64,000 nt of DNA from Prauserella endophytica (GCF_005146945.1 NZ_SWMS01000006.1:1-64000); one strand, 5' to 3'. Counted from the stretch's first letter, positions 52,239 through 61,580 are shown. Notes: generated from the sequence alone by a model not told the origin. Numbers and translations are program-made.

Positions 52239-53582
52239 ATGCCCAACCCCATCACGGCCGCCGGGGGCGGCGAGCTGGGAGCCCGCACCGTCCGGAAGGT
52301 GTCGGTGCGGATCCTGCCGCTCGTCGGACTGTTGTACGTGTTCAACTACATGGACCGGGCGAACATCAGCTACGCCCAGCTCGGCATGGAACACGAGCTC
52401 GGCCTCACCGCGGCCACGTTCGGTGTCGCGTCGGCGATCTTCTTCCTCGCCTACGTGGTGTTCGAGGTCCCCAGCAACATGATCATGAAGCGGGTCGGCG
52501 CGCGGCTGTGGCTCGCGCGGATCGCGATCTCGTGGGGCATCGTCACCGTGGTGACGGGCTTCGTGCACGACGTCACGCAGCTCTACATCGCCCGCATCGT
52601 CCTTGGTGTCGCCGAGGCCGGCCTGTTCCCTGGCCTGCTGTTGTACCTGACCCTGTGGTTCCGGTCGAAGGAGCGCGGCCGCGCGATCGCGGCGCTCGCG
52701 CTGGCGCAGCCGGTGGCGATGATCCTCGGCAGCCTCACCGGCGGGTTCATCCTGGACCACGTGCACTGGCTCGACCTGTCGAGCTGGCGCTGGGTGTTCG
52801 TGCTGCAGGGCGCGCCCGCGGTCCTCATCGGCGTGCTCGTGCTGTTCTACCTCCCGAACGTGCCGAGCACGGCGCGCTTCCTCAGCAAGGAGGAGAGCGA
52901 CTGGCTGGAGGGCGAGATCGCCAGGGAGTACCGGCCCGAGGAGAAGGAGACCTTCCTGGGGCAGCTGCGCGTGATGAAGGACCGCAAGGTGCTCTACCTG
53001 GCCGTGGCCAACCTGTTCGCCGCGTGCGGCCTGTACGGGTTCACGTTCTTTTTGCCGCAGATCGTCAAGCAGATGGACCCGTCGTACTCGGCGACCAACA
53101 TCGGCCTGCTCGGCGCGATTCCGTTCCTCGTCGGCGCGCTGGGCATGCTGCTGGTGGCCCGCAACTCCGACCGGACCGGCGAGCGGAAGGGCCACGTCAT
53201 CGCGCTGATGGTGCTCGCGGCGCTCGGCCTGTTCGGCACCATCCAGTTCCGGCACTCGCCGGCGATCGCGCTGAGCTGCCTGTCGATGGTCGGCATCGGT
53301 GTGCTCGGCTACATGGCCCCGTACTGGGCGATGGCGTCGCGGGTGCTGTCGAAGGAGCACACGGCGGTGGGGCTGGCCGCGATCAACTCCATCGCCGCGC
53401 TGGGCGGATTCTTCGGCCCGTACGTGATCGGCAAGAGCGCGACCGTCGACAACGTCTCGGCGGGCCTGTACTTCCCGATCGGCTGCCTGCTGGTGTGCGC
53501 GGCGATGCTCGCGTTCGTCAAGGCGCCGCGGGACCGCCGCGTCGCGGATGTCGCGGATGCTCCCACTGCCGCGGTAAAGTAG
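52239..53582 (+). CDS. MFS transporter, anion:cation symporter (ACS) type
   Basis: 447 residues, twelve helices. LYVFNYMDRANISYAQLGM and YVVFEVPSNMIMKRVGARLW match the ACS group (phthalate, hydroxyphenylacetate, hexuronate importers). Last gene of the IclR-controlled operon; the stop codon TAG lies in the operator of the following MarR gene. Confidence 0.9.
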   Translation: MPNPITAAGGGELGARTVRKVSVRILPLVGLLYVFNYMDRANISYAQLGMEHELGLTAATFGVASAIFFLAYVVFEVPSNMIMKRVGARLWLARIAISWGIVTVVTGFVHDVTQLYIARIVLGVAEAGLFPGLLLYLTLWFRSKERGRAIAALALAQPVAMILGSLTGGFILDHVHWLDLSSWRWVFVLQGAPAVLIGVLVLFYLPNVPSTARFLSKEESDWLEGEIAREYRPEEKETFLGQLRVMKDRKVLYLAVANLFAACGLYGFTFFLPQIVKQMDPSYSATNIGLLGAIPFLVGALGMLLVARNSDRTGERKGHVIALMVLAALGLFGTIQFRHSPAIALSCLSMVGIGVLGYMAPYWAMASRVLSKEHTAVGLAAINSIAALGGFFGPYVIGKSATVDNVSAGLYFPIGCLLVCAAMLAFVKAPRDRRVADVADAPTAAVK

Positions 53583-53598
53583 TTTCAATATGTACTAC
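53579..53598. promoter_or_regulatory. MarR operator, copy 1
   Basis: GTAGT-N10-ACTAC inverted arms, 26 bases before the MarR start codon. The TAGT-N10-ACTA core recurs before hmgA at 54182-54199. Confidence 0.65.
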
Positions 53599-53623
53599 TC
53601 GATGGCGACGTTAAGGTGAGGCC

Positions 53624-54160
53624 ATGACGGCGGACGGCGAGCACGGCGAACTGGACTTCTGGTCGTTCGTCGAGCTCGCCAACCGCAGGCTCGCCACCGA
53701 GTACGGATTCCGGCATCAGCTCGCCACCGAGCTGCTGCTGACCCTCAACCGGGCCTCCAACATCGTCACCTACGACCTCGAGGCGTCGGTCCACCGGCCG
53801 CGCGGCCGGTCGTGGTCCGGGTTCCGGCTGCTGTTCGTCACGTGGCTGGCCGGGCCGCTGGAGGCGAAGAAGGCCGCCGAGCTCACGGGCATGAGCAGGG
53901 CGGCCGTGTCGAACCTCGCCAAGACGCTCGTCGCCGACGGCCTGCTCGCCCGGACCCCTGGCGAGCACGACGGACGCTCGGTGCTGCTGTCGCTCACCGA
54001 GCGTGGCACCGAGGAGATGGTGGAGCTCTTCCGCGAGCAGAACGAGCGCGAGTACGAGTGGGCCAGCGTGCTCACCGAGGCCGAGCAGCGGATCCTCGTC
54101 ATGCTGCTGGACAAGCTCGTCAGCAACCGGGACCAGTTCGACGTCCGCGGCCGCAACTGA
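53624..54160 (+). CDS. MarR-family regulator of the homogentisate operon
   Basis: 178 residues: long N-terminal helix region, winged HTH (KKAAELTGMSRAAVSNLAKT) and wing LLARTPGEHDGRSVLLSL. It lies directly upstream of hmgA; matching operators precede both genes, so it probably represses itself and the operon, with an aromatic acid as inducer. Confidence 0.88.
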   Translation: MTADGEHGELDFWSFVELANRRLATEYGFRHQLATELLLTLNRASNIVTYDLEASVHRPRGRSWSGFRLLFVTWLAGPLEAKKAAELTGMSRAAVSNLAKTLVADGLLARTPGEHDGRSVLLSLTERGTEEMVELFREQNEREYEWASVLTEAEQRILVMLLDKLVSNRDQFDVRGRN

Positions 54161-54180
54161 CGGCCACCTCTTGACGCGAG

Positions 54181-54200
54181 GTAGTAAATGCGTGAACTAT
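54181..54200. promoter_or_regulatory. MarR operator, copy 2 (before hmgA)
   Basis: TAGT-N10-ACTA (54182-54199) with the same geometry as copy 1, 54 bases upstream of the hmgA start. Confidence 0.65.
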
Positions 54201-54253
54201 ATGGGCAGGGCGGTTTCTGATTCCTGCCCACGACCGACAGCGAGGAGGCAGTC

Positions 54254-55453
54254 ATGGCGTACTACCGCCAGGTCGGCACCGTGCCCCCGAAACGCCACAC
54301 CCAGCACCGCACCGACGAGGGCGGCCTCTACTACGAGGAGCTGATGGGCGAGGAGGGCTTCTCGTCGGACTCGTCGCTGCTCTACCACCGCGGCCTGCCC
54401 TCGGCGATCGTCGACTCGCAGGTCTGGGAGCTGCCCGACCAGACGACCACGCCGAACCACCCGCTCAAGCCGAGGCACCTCAAGCTGCACGAGCTGTTCC
54501 CCAAGGAGGTATGGGCCGAGACCGACGTGGTCACCGGCCGCAGGCTCATCCTCGGTAACGGTGACGTGCGCATCTCCTACGTGGTGTCCACACAGGACTC
54601 CCCGCTCTACCGCAACGCGGTGGGCGACGAGATCGTCTACATCGAATCCGGCCAGGCCACGGTGGAGACCGTGTTCGGCACGCTGGAGGCGAAGCCAGGC
54701 GACTACGTGATCATCCCGACGTCCACCACGCACCGCTGGCTGCCGCACGGCGAGGGCCCGCTGCGCGCCTACGCGATCGAGGCCAACAGCCACGTCGCGC
54801 CGCCGAAGCGCTACCTCTCGCGCTACGGCCAGCTGCTGGAGCACTCCCCCTACTGCGAGCGTGACCTGCACGGCCCCACCGAGCTGGTGCACGGCGAGGG
54901 CGCCGACGTCGAGGTGCTCGTCAAACACCGCGCCGGCGGCGCGATCGTGGGCACGCGCATGGTCTACCCGACGCACCCGTTCGACGTGGTGGGCTGGGAC
55001 GGCTGCCTGTACCCGTACACGTTCAGCATCCACGACTACGAGCCCATCACCGGGCGCGTGCACCAGCCGCCGCCCGCGCACCAGGTGTTCGAGGGCAGCA
55101 ACTTCGTGGTGTGCAACTTCGTGCCGCGCAAGGTGGACTACCACCCGCTGTCCATCCCGGTGCCGTATTACCACTCCAATGTGGACTCCGACGAGATCAT
55201 GTTCTACTGCGGCGGCGACTACGAGGCCCGCAAGGGCTCCGGCATCGGCCAGGGCTCGATCTCCGTGCACCCGGGCGGCTACGCGCACGGCCCGCAGCCC
55301 GGCGCCTACGAGCGCAGCATCGGCGCCGAGTTCTTCGACGAGCTCGCCGTCATGGTCGACACGTTCCGCCCGCTCGAACTCGGCGAGGGCGCACTCGCCT
55401 GTGAGGACACCGACTACGCCTGGACGTGGGCGGGGCGGGGGCCGAAGCCGTGA
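54254..55453 (+). CDS. hmgA: Homogentisate 1,2-dioxygenase
   Basis: 399 residues, cupin-type ring-cleavage dioxygenase: YYRQVGTVPPKRHTQHR at the N-terminus, PYYHSNVDSDEIMFYCGGDY with the His/Glu iron ligands and SVHPGGYAHGPQPGAYE near the end. Converts homogentisate to maleylacetoacetate in tyrosine/phenylacetate breakdown. The length fits actinobacterial forms (about 390-400). Its stop overlaps the next gene's GTG. Confidence 0.93.
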   Translation: MAYYRQVGTVPPKRHTQHRTDEGGLYYEELMGEEGFSSDSSLLYHRGLPSAIVDSQVWELPDQTTTPNHPLKPRHLKLHELFPKEVWAETDVVTGRRLILGNGDVRISYVVSTQDSPLYRNAVGDEIVYIESGQATVETVFGTLEAKPGDYVIIPTSTTHRWLPHGEGPLRAYAIEANSHVAPPKRYLSRYGQLLEHSPYCERDLHGPTELVHGEGADVEVLVKHRAGGAIVGTRMVYPTHPFDVVGWDGCLYPYTFSIHDYEPITGRVHQPPPAHQVFEGSNFVVCNFVPRKVDYHPLSIPVPYYHSNVDSDEIMFYCGGDYEARKGSGIGQGSISVHPGGYAHGPQPGAYERSIGAEFFDELAVMVDTFRPLELGEGALACEDTDYAWTWAGRGPKP

Positions 55454-56328
55454 CCTCGTCGAGCGGGCTGCCCGCGTTTGCCCGCGGCCTGTGCGACGAC
55501 GCGGCGGTGTTCCCTCCCGGGCTCGCCCCGCTGGCGGACGCGGTGCCCGCCCATGTGCGGCACCGGGCCTCCGCCTACGGCCAGCTGGTGGGTCCGCTCG
55601 TGCTCGCCGAGCCCGCGCTCGCGAAGCTCGGCCCGCTGCTGCCGGCGGGCGAGCGGATCGAGCTGTCGGTGACCGCGCCGGAGGGCCCCGCGCAGATCGC
55701 GTCCGCACTCGCGATCGTGAGCACGCTGCAGGCCGACCTCGCCGCCTTCGAGGTCGCCGTGCCGCCGGGGATGGGCGTGGCGGAGTTCTTCGCCGCGCTG
55801 GACCGCGCCCGCGCGGGGGCCGAGCACGTGACCGTGTACGTCGAGGTGCCCCGCGACGAGCGCCGCGCCGAGGTGATCGCGGCGCTCGCGCGGCGCGGCG
55901 ACCGCGCCAAGTTCCGCACCGGGGGAGTGCGCGCCGAGCTCTACCCGGACGAGGCCGAGCTGGCCTCGGCGATCGCGGCCGTCGTCGCGGCCGGCGTGCC
56001 GTTCAAGGCCACGGCCGGGCTGCACCACGCGCTGCGCAACACCGACCCGGAGACCGGCTTCGAGCAGCACGGGTTCCTCAACCTGCTGCTGGCCACCGAC
56101 GCGGCCGTTCGCGGCGCCGACGAGGCCGCGCTGCGCGGCCTGCTCGCCGAGCGGGATGGCGGCGCGGTCGCAGCCGGGGTCCGCGGCCTCGGCGAGGCCG
56201 GGGCCGCCTCCGCGCGGCGGGCCTTCGTGTCCTTCGGCACCTGCAGTATCACCGAGCCGCTCGCGGAGCTCGTGGAGCTGGACCTGGTTCCCTCCGCGCT
56301 GGCGAGCGGAGAAGGAGTCAACGCGTGA
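55450..56328 (+). CDS. Unknown protein conserved in position between hmgA and fahA
   Basis: 292 residues, Ala/Glu-rich, no signal peptide. Seen patches: FARGLCDDAAVFPPGLAPLA, KFRTGGVRAELYPDE, GVPFKATAGLHHALRNTDPE and HGFLNLLLATDAA. The alternating strand/helix pattern with AGLHHA could be a TIM-barrel-like fold, but I do not recognise the family. GTGA overlaps on both sides force co-expression with the flanking pathway enzymes. The operon lacks a maleylacetoacetate isomerase, which is one role it could fill. Confidence 0.75.
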   Translation: MTSSSGLPAFARGLCDDAAVFPPGLAPLADAVPAHVRHRASAYGQLVGPLVLAEPALAKLGPLLPAGERIELSVTAPEGPAQIASALAIVSTLQADLAAFEVAVPPGMGVAEFFAALDRARAGAEHVTVYVEVPRDERRAEVIAALARRGDRAKFRTGGVRAELYPDEAELASAIAAVVAAGVPFKATAGLHHALRNTDPETGFEQHGFLNLLLATDAAVRGADEAALRGLLAERDGGAVAAGVRGLGEAGAASARRAFVSFGTCSITEPLAELVELDLVPSALASGEGVNA

Positions 56329-57500
56329 CCAGGATCGACATCCCGGAGGGCTCGCCCTTCGGGCTCGCCAACCTGCCCTATGGCGTGTTCTCGACGCCGG
56401 GCACCGAACCCCGCGTGGGCGTACGGGTGGCCGACTCGGTGGTGGACCTCTCCACCACGCTCGGCGACGACGTGTTCGCCCGGCCCTCGCTCAACGCGTT
56501 CATGGCGCAGGGCCGCGCGCGGTGGGAGGAGGTGCGGCGGCGGATCACCGAGCTGGTGTCCGGTGACGTGCCGGACGCCGCCGTGCACCCGGTTGGCGAG
56601 GTGACCATGCACCTGCCCGTCGAGGTCGCGGACTACGTCGACTTCTACGCCTCGGAGCACCACGCGTCGAACCTCGGCAGGCTGTTCCGCCCCAACGCGG
56701 AGCCGCTCATGCCGAACTGGAAGCACCTGCCGGTCGGCTACCACGGCCGCGCGGGCACCGTCGTGGTCTCGGGCACCGACATCGTGCGTCCGAGCGGGCA
56801 GCGCAAGGCGCCGGACGAGGACGCGCCGACCTTCGGTGAGTGCCGCAGGCTCGACATCGAGGCCGAGCTGGGCTTCATCGTGGGCACCGGCTCCGAGCTG
56901 GGCTCGGCCGTGCCGTGCGACGAGTTCGCCGACCGCGTGTTCGGCGCCGTGCTCGTCAACGACTGGTCCGCGCGCGACATCCAGGCGTGGGAGTACGTGC
57001 CACTGGGTCCGTTCCTCGGCAAGAGCTTCGCGACGTCGATCTCGCCGTGGGTGGTGCCGATACTGGCGCTGGAGGCCGCGCGCGTGCCCACGCCCGCGCA
57101 GGACCCCGAGCCGTTGCCGTACCTGCGGGAGAGCGAGCCGTGGGGCCTGGACATCGACCTCTCCGTCGTCTGGAACGGCCAGGAGGTCACGCGCCCGCCG
57201 TACCGCGAGATGTACTGGTCTCCCGCGCAGATGCTCGCGCACATGACCGTCAACGGCGCCACCAGCCGCACCGGTGACCTCTACGCGTCCGGCACGATCT
57301 CGGGCCCCGCCAAGGAGCAGCGCGGCGCGTTCATCGAGCTGACCTGGGGCGGCAGGGAGCCCGTCGAGGTGGCAGGCGAGCAGCGCACCTTCCTCCAGGA
57401 CGGCGACGAGGTGGTGATCTCGGCCACGGCGCCCGGCGCCGACGGTGGCCGGATCGGCTTCGGCGAGGTCGCCGGCCGGATCGTGCCCGCGAAAGGCTGA
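56325..57500 (+). CDS. fahA: Fumarylacetoacetase
   Basis: 391 residues. N-terminal SH3-like part (SPFGLANLPYGVFS) and FAH fold with VGYHGRAGTVVVSGT, the acidic metal site (RLDIEAELGFIVGTG) and NDWSARDIQAWEYVPLGPFL. Hydrolyses fumarylacetoacetate to fumarate and acetoacetate, the last step of homogentisate breakdown. Confidence 0.93.
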   Translation: MTRIDIPEGSPFGLANLPYGVFSTPGTEPRVGVRVADSVVDLSTTLGDDVFARPSLNAFMAQGRARWEEVRRRITELVSGDVPDAAVHPVGEVTMHLPVEVADYVDFYASEHHASNLGRLFRPNAEPLMPNWKHLPVGYHGRAGTVVVSGTDIVRPSGQRKAPDEDAPTFGECRRLDIEAELGFIVGTGSELGSAVPCDEFADRVFGAVLVNDWSARDIQAWEYVPLGPFLGKSFATSISPWVVPILALEAARVPTPAQDPEPLPYLRESEPWGLDIDLSVVWNGQEVTRPPYREMYWSPAQMLAHMTVNGATSRTGDLYASGTISGPAKEQRGAFIELTWGGREPVEVAGEQRTFLQDGDEVVISATAPGADGGRIGFGEVAGRIVPAKG

Positions 57501-57900
57501 GGCGCGCGAACGGAACCTTCCCGGACTCGCGAGTCGTGTGCCCCGGCTCGTGAGTCGCGCGTTCGGCGTGGGCTGTCCGGGACGAACGACGACGACGTCG
57601 AGCACATGCGCGAGGCGGTCGGCGACATCCACCCGCACGTCATGCAGCGGCCGCCGGGTCGCGCGCGGCACCGCAGGCGGTAGTCGCTCAGGAACCCGGG
57701 CCACGACTCGTTCAGCTGTGCAACACCCCGGCAAGCCGCACCCCGCGCCGGAAACGCACGATTCGGCGTCGGTAGGGCACGACTCGCGGCTGTGGTGGGG
57801 TTTGTGCGGTCCTGAAAGGAACGGGCTCCCTGTCGGCTCGCTGATCGGCGCCTGTACCGTGCACGGAGTGCTGAGCGGAAGGGAAAAGGGCTTCGAGCGG
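57501..57900. other. Gene-free stretch with degenerate repeat units
   Basis: Units of the 21-bp family occur at about 57525-57566 (ACTCGCGAGTCGTGTGCCCC, then CTCGTGAGTCGCGCGTTC) and, reversed and degenerate, at about 57757-57795. Between them is a short open stretch (DDDVEHMREAVGDIHPHV, about 57588-57641) that may be a gene remnant but matches nothing I know. No promoter is clear. Confidence 0.5.
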
Positions 57901-59898
57901 GTGACCGGGCAGACACGTTTTCGCCCGGAGCTACAGGGTCTGCGGGCCTTGGCCGCGGTACTCGTCGTCATCTACCACGTCTGGCTCGGCCGGATCTCCG
58001 GCGGCGTAGACGTTTTCTTCCTCGTCTCGGGTTTCCTGATCACGGGCCAGCTCTACCGCGCGAGCGTGCGCGGCCGCATCGCCTTCCAGCCGATGTGGGG
58101 TCGCATGATCAAGCGGCTCTTCCCCGCGGCGATGACGGTGCTGCTCGCCACCGTCGTGCTGGGCTATCTGCTGCTGCCCGAGGGCCGGTGGTTCCAGACC
58201 ATCCGCGAGGTGGTTGCCGCCGCGCTGTTCGTCGAGAACTGGCAGCTGGCCGCCGACTCCGCCGACTACTTCGCCCAGCACGACCAGGCCAGCGTGGTGC
58301 AGCACTTCTGGTCGCTGTCGATCCAGGGGCAGTTCTACCTGGTCTGGCCGGTGCTGGTGGCGCTCGTCGTGTTGGCGGCCCGGCGCGCGGGCTGGAGCCT
58401 GCGCCGCTCGCTGGCCGGGGCGCTGGGCATCGTCTTCGCGGTGTCGCTGGCCTACTCGGTGTGGCTCACCGCGGTGGACCAGCCGTTCGCGTACTTCATG
58501 TCGCTCACCCGCGTCTGGGAGTTCGCGCTGGGCGGCCTGCTCGCGCTGGTGATCGACGTCATAGTCCTGCCGGTCGCGGTGCGGTGGGTGCTGGGCTGGC
58601 TCGGCGTCGCGGCCCTGGTCGCCTGTGGTCTGGTCCTCCAGGTCGGCACCGTCTTCCCCGGCTACGCCGCGTTGTGGCCGACGCTCGCCGCCGCGCTCGT
58701 GCTCGTCGCGGGCACCACCGGCAGCCCCGTGGGCGCCGACCGCTTCCTGTCGGCCCGGCCGCTCGCCTACCTCGGCAACCTCAGCTACGCGCTGTACCTG
58801 TGGCACTGGCCCATCCTGCTGTTCTATCTGGCCGCCCGCGACCAGGAGGAGGTCGGCCTGCGCGGCGGCGCGCTCGTGATCGGCGTCTCACTCGTGCTGG
58901 CCGCGCTCACGTACCACCTCGTGGAGAACCCGGTGCGGGACGCGAAGTTCGGGACGTACACGCGGTGGGGCGCCTACCGGTTCGGGGCCGCCGCGCTCGT
59001 GCCCGTGCTCGTGGCCGCCGGTGGCTGGCAGTTCGTGAGCCAGCAGCGGTCCGCGTTCACGTTCGTGCCCGACGATCCCGCCTACCCGGGGGCCAAGGCG
59101 CTGGCGGGTGGGTCCGCGGCTCCGGCGGGGCAGCAGGTCCCGCTGATGCCGCCGTTCGCGGCGCTGCCCGACCAGTTCGCGTTCTTCGAGGAACACGAGT
59201 GCGACGAGTCCGACCGTCACCCCGAGCTCGTCGTGTGCGCGACCTCGACGATGGGCGAGCCGTCGCGCCGGATCGTGGTCGCAGGCGACTCGCACTCGCA
59301 GCAGTACAACGCCGCGCTGCGGCCCATCGCGCGCGAACGGAACTGGCAGATCATCTCGATGGGCAAGGGCGGCTGCCCGTTCTCGACCGACTCCGAGGGC
59401 GCGCCGGGCGACCTGACGTGCATGGAGTGGAACGCGGCGGTGGCCGACGAGATCATCGCGCTGCGCCCCGACGCCGTCTTCACCATGGGCACGCGCGACG
59501 TCCGCGTGGGGCTCACCGAGTGGACCCCGCCCGGCTACGTCGCGCAGTGGCGGCGGGTCGCCGACGCCGGGATCCCCGTGGTGGCGGTGCGCGACAACCC
59601 GCGCTACGACTCCTCCCCGTCGGACTGCGTCGAGCAGCGTGGCGCGGCCGCACCCGAGTGCAGCACGCCGCGTTCCGAGGTGCTCGCGCCGGACCCGCCC
59701 TACACCGCGCTCACCGACCTGCCGCCGAACGTCCACTTCCTCGACTTCAGCGACTACTTCTGCACGCCGGACGTGTGCCCGCCCGTGATCGGCAACGTGC
59801 TCGTCTACCTCGACGACAACCACGTCACCGCCGCCTACATGGAGACCATGTCGTCCATTCTGGACGAACAGCTCGTCGCCACGCTCGGCTGGCAGTAG
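57901..59898 (+). CDS. Membrane acyltransferase with C-terminal SGNH domain (OafA/YrhL type)
   Basis: 665 residues. An acyltransferase-3 domain of about ten helices begins FRPELQGLRALAAVLVVIYH with the catalytic-type His; YALYLWHWPIL lies near its end. The extracytoplasmic part is an SGNH hydrolase fold: GDSHS (462-466) and DDNH (638-641) supply Ser, Asp and His. Such proteins O-acetylate cell-wall or surface glycans. GTG 57901 is about ten bases from a GGAAGGGAAAAGGG stretch; GTG 57868 is possible but has no ribosome site. Confidence 0.88.
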   Translation: MTGQTRFRPELQGLRALAAVLVVIYHVWLGRISGGVDVFFLVSGFLITGQLYRASVRGRIAFQPMWGRMIKRLFPAAMTVLLATVVLGYLLLPEGRWFQTIREVVAAALFVENWQLAADSADYFAQHDQASVVQHFWSLSIQGQFYLVWPVLVALVVLAARRAGWSLRRSLAGALGIVFAVSLAYSVWLTAVDQPFAYFMSLTRVWEFALGGLLALVIDVIVLPVAVRWVLGWLGVAALVACGLVLQVGTVFPGYAALWPTLAAALVLVAGTTGSPVGADRFLSARPLAYLGNLSYALYLWHWPILLFYLAARDQEEVGLRGGALVIGVSLVLAALTYHLVENPVRDAKFGTYTRWGAYRFGAAALVPVLVAAGGWQFVSQQRSAFTFVPDDPAYPGAKALAGGSAAPAGQQVPLMPPFAALPDQFAFFEEHECDESDRHPELVVCATSTMGEPSRRIVVAGDSHSQQYNAALRPIARERNWQIISMGKGGCPFSTDSEGAPGDLTCMEWNAAVADEIIALRPDAVFTMGTRDVRVGLTEWTPPGYVAQWRRVADAGIPVVAVRDNPRYDSSPSDCVEQRGAAAPECSTPRSEVLAPDPPYTALTDLPPNVHFLDFSDYFCTPDVCPPVIGNVLVYLDDNHVTAAYMETMSSILDEQLVATLGWQ

Positions 59899-59914
59899 CA
59901 AAACACCCCTTCCC

Positions 59915-59947
59915 GGCAACGGTGTCCACACTCCGGACACCGTTGCC
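59915..59947 (+). terminator. Hairpin after the acyltransferase
   Basis: GGCAACGGTGTCC and GGACACCGTTGCC pair perfectly (13 bp, 7-base loop) 17 bases after the stop codon. Confidence 0.8.
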
Positions 59948-60053
59948 CAAATTCGCTATTCGCGTGCATTGTCGCCGTCGGTGACCGGTGAACCGTAAAC
60001 GGCGCCGCAGAATACGTTCACGGCGAAATCAATTCGCCCGGCGCGGAAAGCGA

Positions 60054-60848
60054 ATGATGACGACGACAACGATCGAAAGTGCTTTCGTCGGTGAATGGAC
60101 CGGCTGGCACGAGTCCAGGGAACGGGAACTGCGCGACGACTACGGCTGGCTCAGCCTCGCCGCCCTGCACTGGCTCGACGAGCGAGCGCGGACGTTCGAG
60201 GGCATCCCCGGCGCGTGGAGCGCGACCCCGAGGGCGGCGCGGGTGACCGCGACCGGGGGCGAGGGTCTTGTCGTGGAAGGCCGGCTGCTCGATGGCACCA
60301 CGCGGCTCAGCGTCCGCGAGGCGGGCTCGGCGCTGTTCGCCACCACCGGGGACCTGCGGCTGGAGCTGCTGCGCATGGACGGCCGCTACGGCCTCCGTGT
60401 GCGTGACCCCCGTTCGCCCGCACTGCGCGCGTTCACCGGAGTCCCGGTGTTCAGCCCCGACCCGGCGTGGGCCGTGCGCGCCCGGTTCGTGCTGTACTCG
60501 CCGACGCACGTGGTGGCCGCCGGTACCGCGCAGCCCGGCCTGCGGCGCAGGCAGGAGATCGTCGGTGAGCTGCGCTTCGACCACGGGGGCACCGAGTACT
60601 CGCTGGCGGCCACCGCGGGCAGGGGCAGCGCTCTCACCGTCTCGTTCAGCGACGCCACGAGCGGATCGCTCACCGCGCCGTGGCGGACCCTGTCGGTGCC
60701 GAGGCCGCGCGCGGGCCGCGCCGTGCTGGACTTCAACCGCGCCCAGAACCCGCCCTCGGCGTTCACTCCCCACGCCACCTGCACCCGGCCGCCGGGCGGC
60801 AACGTCCTGCCCTTCGCCGTCGACGCGGGGGAACAGGCACCTCGCTGA
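60054..60848 (+). CDS. DUF1684 family protein
   Basis: 264 residues. REDLR-like opening (LRDDYGWLSLAALHWLDE) and the hallmark end LDFNRAQNPPSAFTPHATC. No signal peptide. The ATG at 60054 has GGAAAG five bases upstream. Function unknown. A cysteine dioxygenase follows after about 150 bases. Confidence 0.87.
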   Translation: MMTTTTIESAFVGEWTGWHESRERELRDDYGWLSLAALHWLDERARTFEGIPGAWSATPRAARVTATGGEGLVVEGRLLDGTTRLSVREAGSALFATTGDLRLELLRMDGRYGLRVRDPRSPALRAFTGVPVFSPDPAWAVRARFVLYSPTHVVAAGTAQPGLRRRQEIVGELRFDHGGTEYSLAATAGRGSALTVSFSDATSGSLTAPWRTLSVPRPRAGRAVLDFNRAQNPPSAFTPHATCTRPPGGNVLPFAVDAGEQAPR

Positions 60849-61001
60849 TCAGTTCTTTTTTGTTCGGAAAGAAACAACCACGTTTGGGTGAGAACATTTC
60901 CCGTGCCCTGGGAACGGCTGCGCGCGACAATCCGGCCGTGCCATCATCGCGGCGTATTCGGGGACCCAGGTAAACCGATCGAAATGGAGAGCGGAATTCG
61001 T

Positions 61002-61580
61002 ATGACCGCGACGACGGCGGAGGTCGACGTCCACCCCGAGCTCGCCGGGTGGCTACCCGCGGAGCGGCTGCACCCAGATCGTCTACTGTGGACCCCGGAC
61101 GAGCTGAGGGACCTGACCGCCACCACGGCCCGGGAGCTGGCCGGGCCGCTGACCGGGCTGCTGCGCTACGTGCCCGAGCGGCGCTGGTGGGCGCGGCTGG
61201 CGCTGACCCGCGGGGTGGAGCTGTGGCTGCTGTCCTGGCTGCCCGGGCAGTGCACCGAGCCGCACGACCACGGCGGCGCGGCCGGCTCGTTCACCGTGCT
61301 GACGGGAACGCTGGACGAGACCTACCGCTACCCGGGCGGGCCGCTGCGCCGCGCGAGCCGGGCCACCGGCGCGGCGGTCGGGTTCGGCGCCGGCCACGCG
61401 CACCGGGTCCGCAACGACGGTGCCGTCCCGGCGGCGAGCGTCCACGCCTACTCGCCTCCGCTGGTGCCCACTCGCCAGTACGCGAGCCTGCACGACATCC
61501 CGGCGGAGATCCCGCCATTGCCCGCGTCGACCATGCCGTTCGGGGAGTTGCTGGCCCGCACCGGGGAAGAGGGACCATGA
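61002..61580 (+). CDS. Cysteine dioxygenase
   Basis: 192 residues, cupin. The iron-binding PHDHGG (H88, H90) and a third His in GHAHRVRN (132-134) fit type I cysteine dioxygenases; C84 sits just before the motif. It oxidises cysteine to cysteine sulfinate. ATGA overlap with the rhodanese gene ties it to sulfur handling. GGAGAG precedes the ATG at 61002 by about nine bases; an earlier ATG at 60984 lies in frame. Confidence 0.88.
   Translation: MTATTAEVDVHPELAGWLPAERLHPDRLLWTPDELRDLTATTARELAGPLTGLLRYVPERRWWARLALTRGVELWLLSWLPGQCTEPHDHGGAAGSFTVLTGTLDETYRYPGGPLRRASRATGAAVGFGAGHAHRVRNDGAVPAASVHAYSPPLVPTRQYASLHDIPAEIPPLPASTMPFGELLARTGEEGP

Noticed and set aside
57588-57690. Remnant of an enzyme (DDDVEHMREAVGDIHPHV)
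   Set aside because: Suggestive of coding sequence but too short and not matching a family I can name, so it is mentioned only under the intergenic region.
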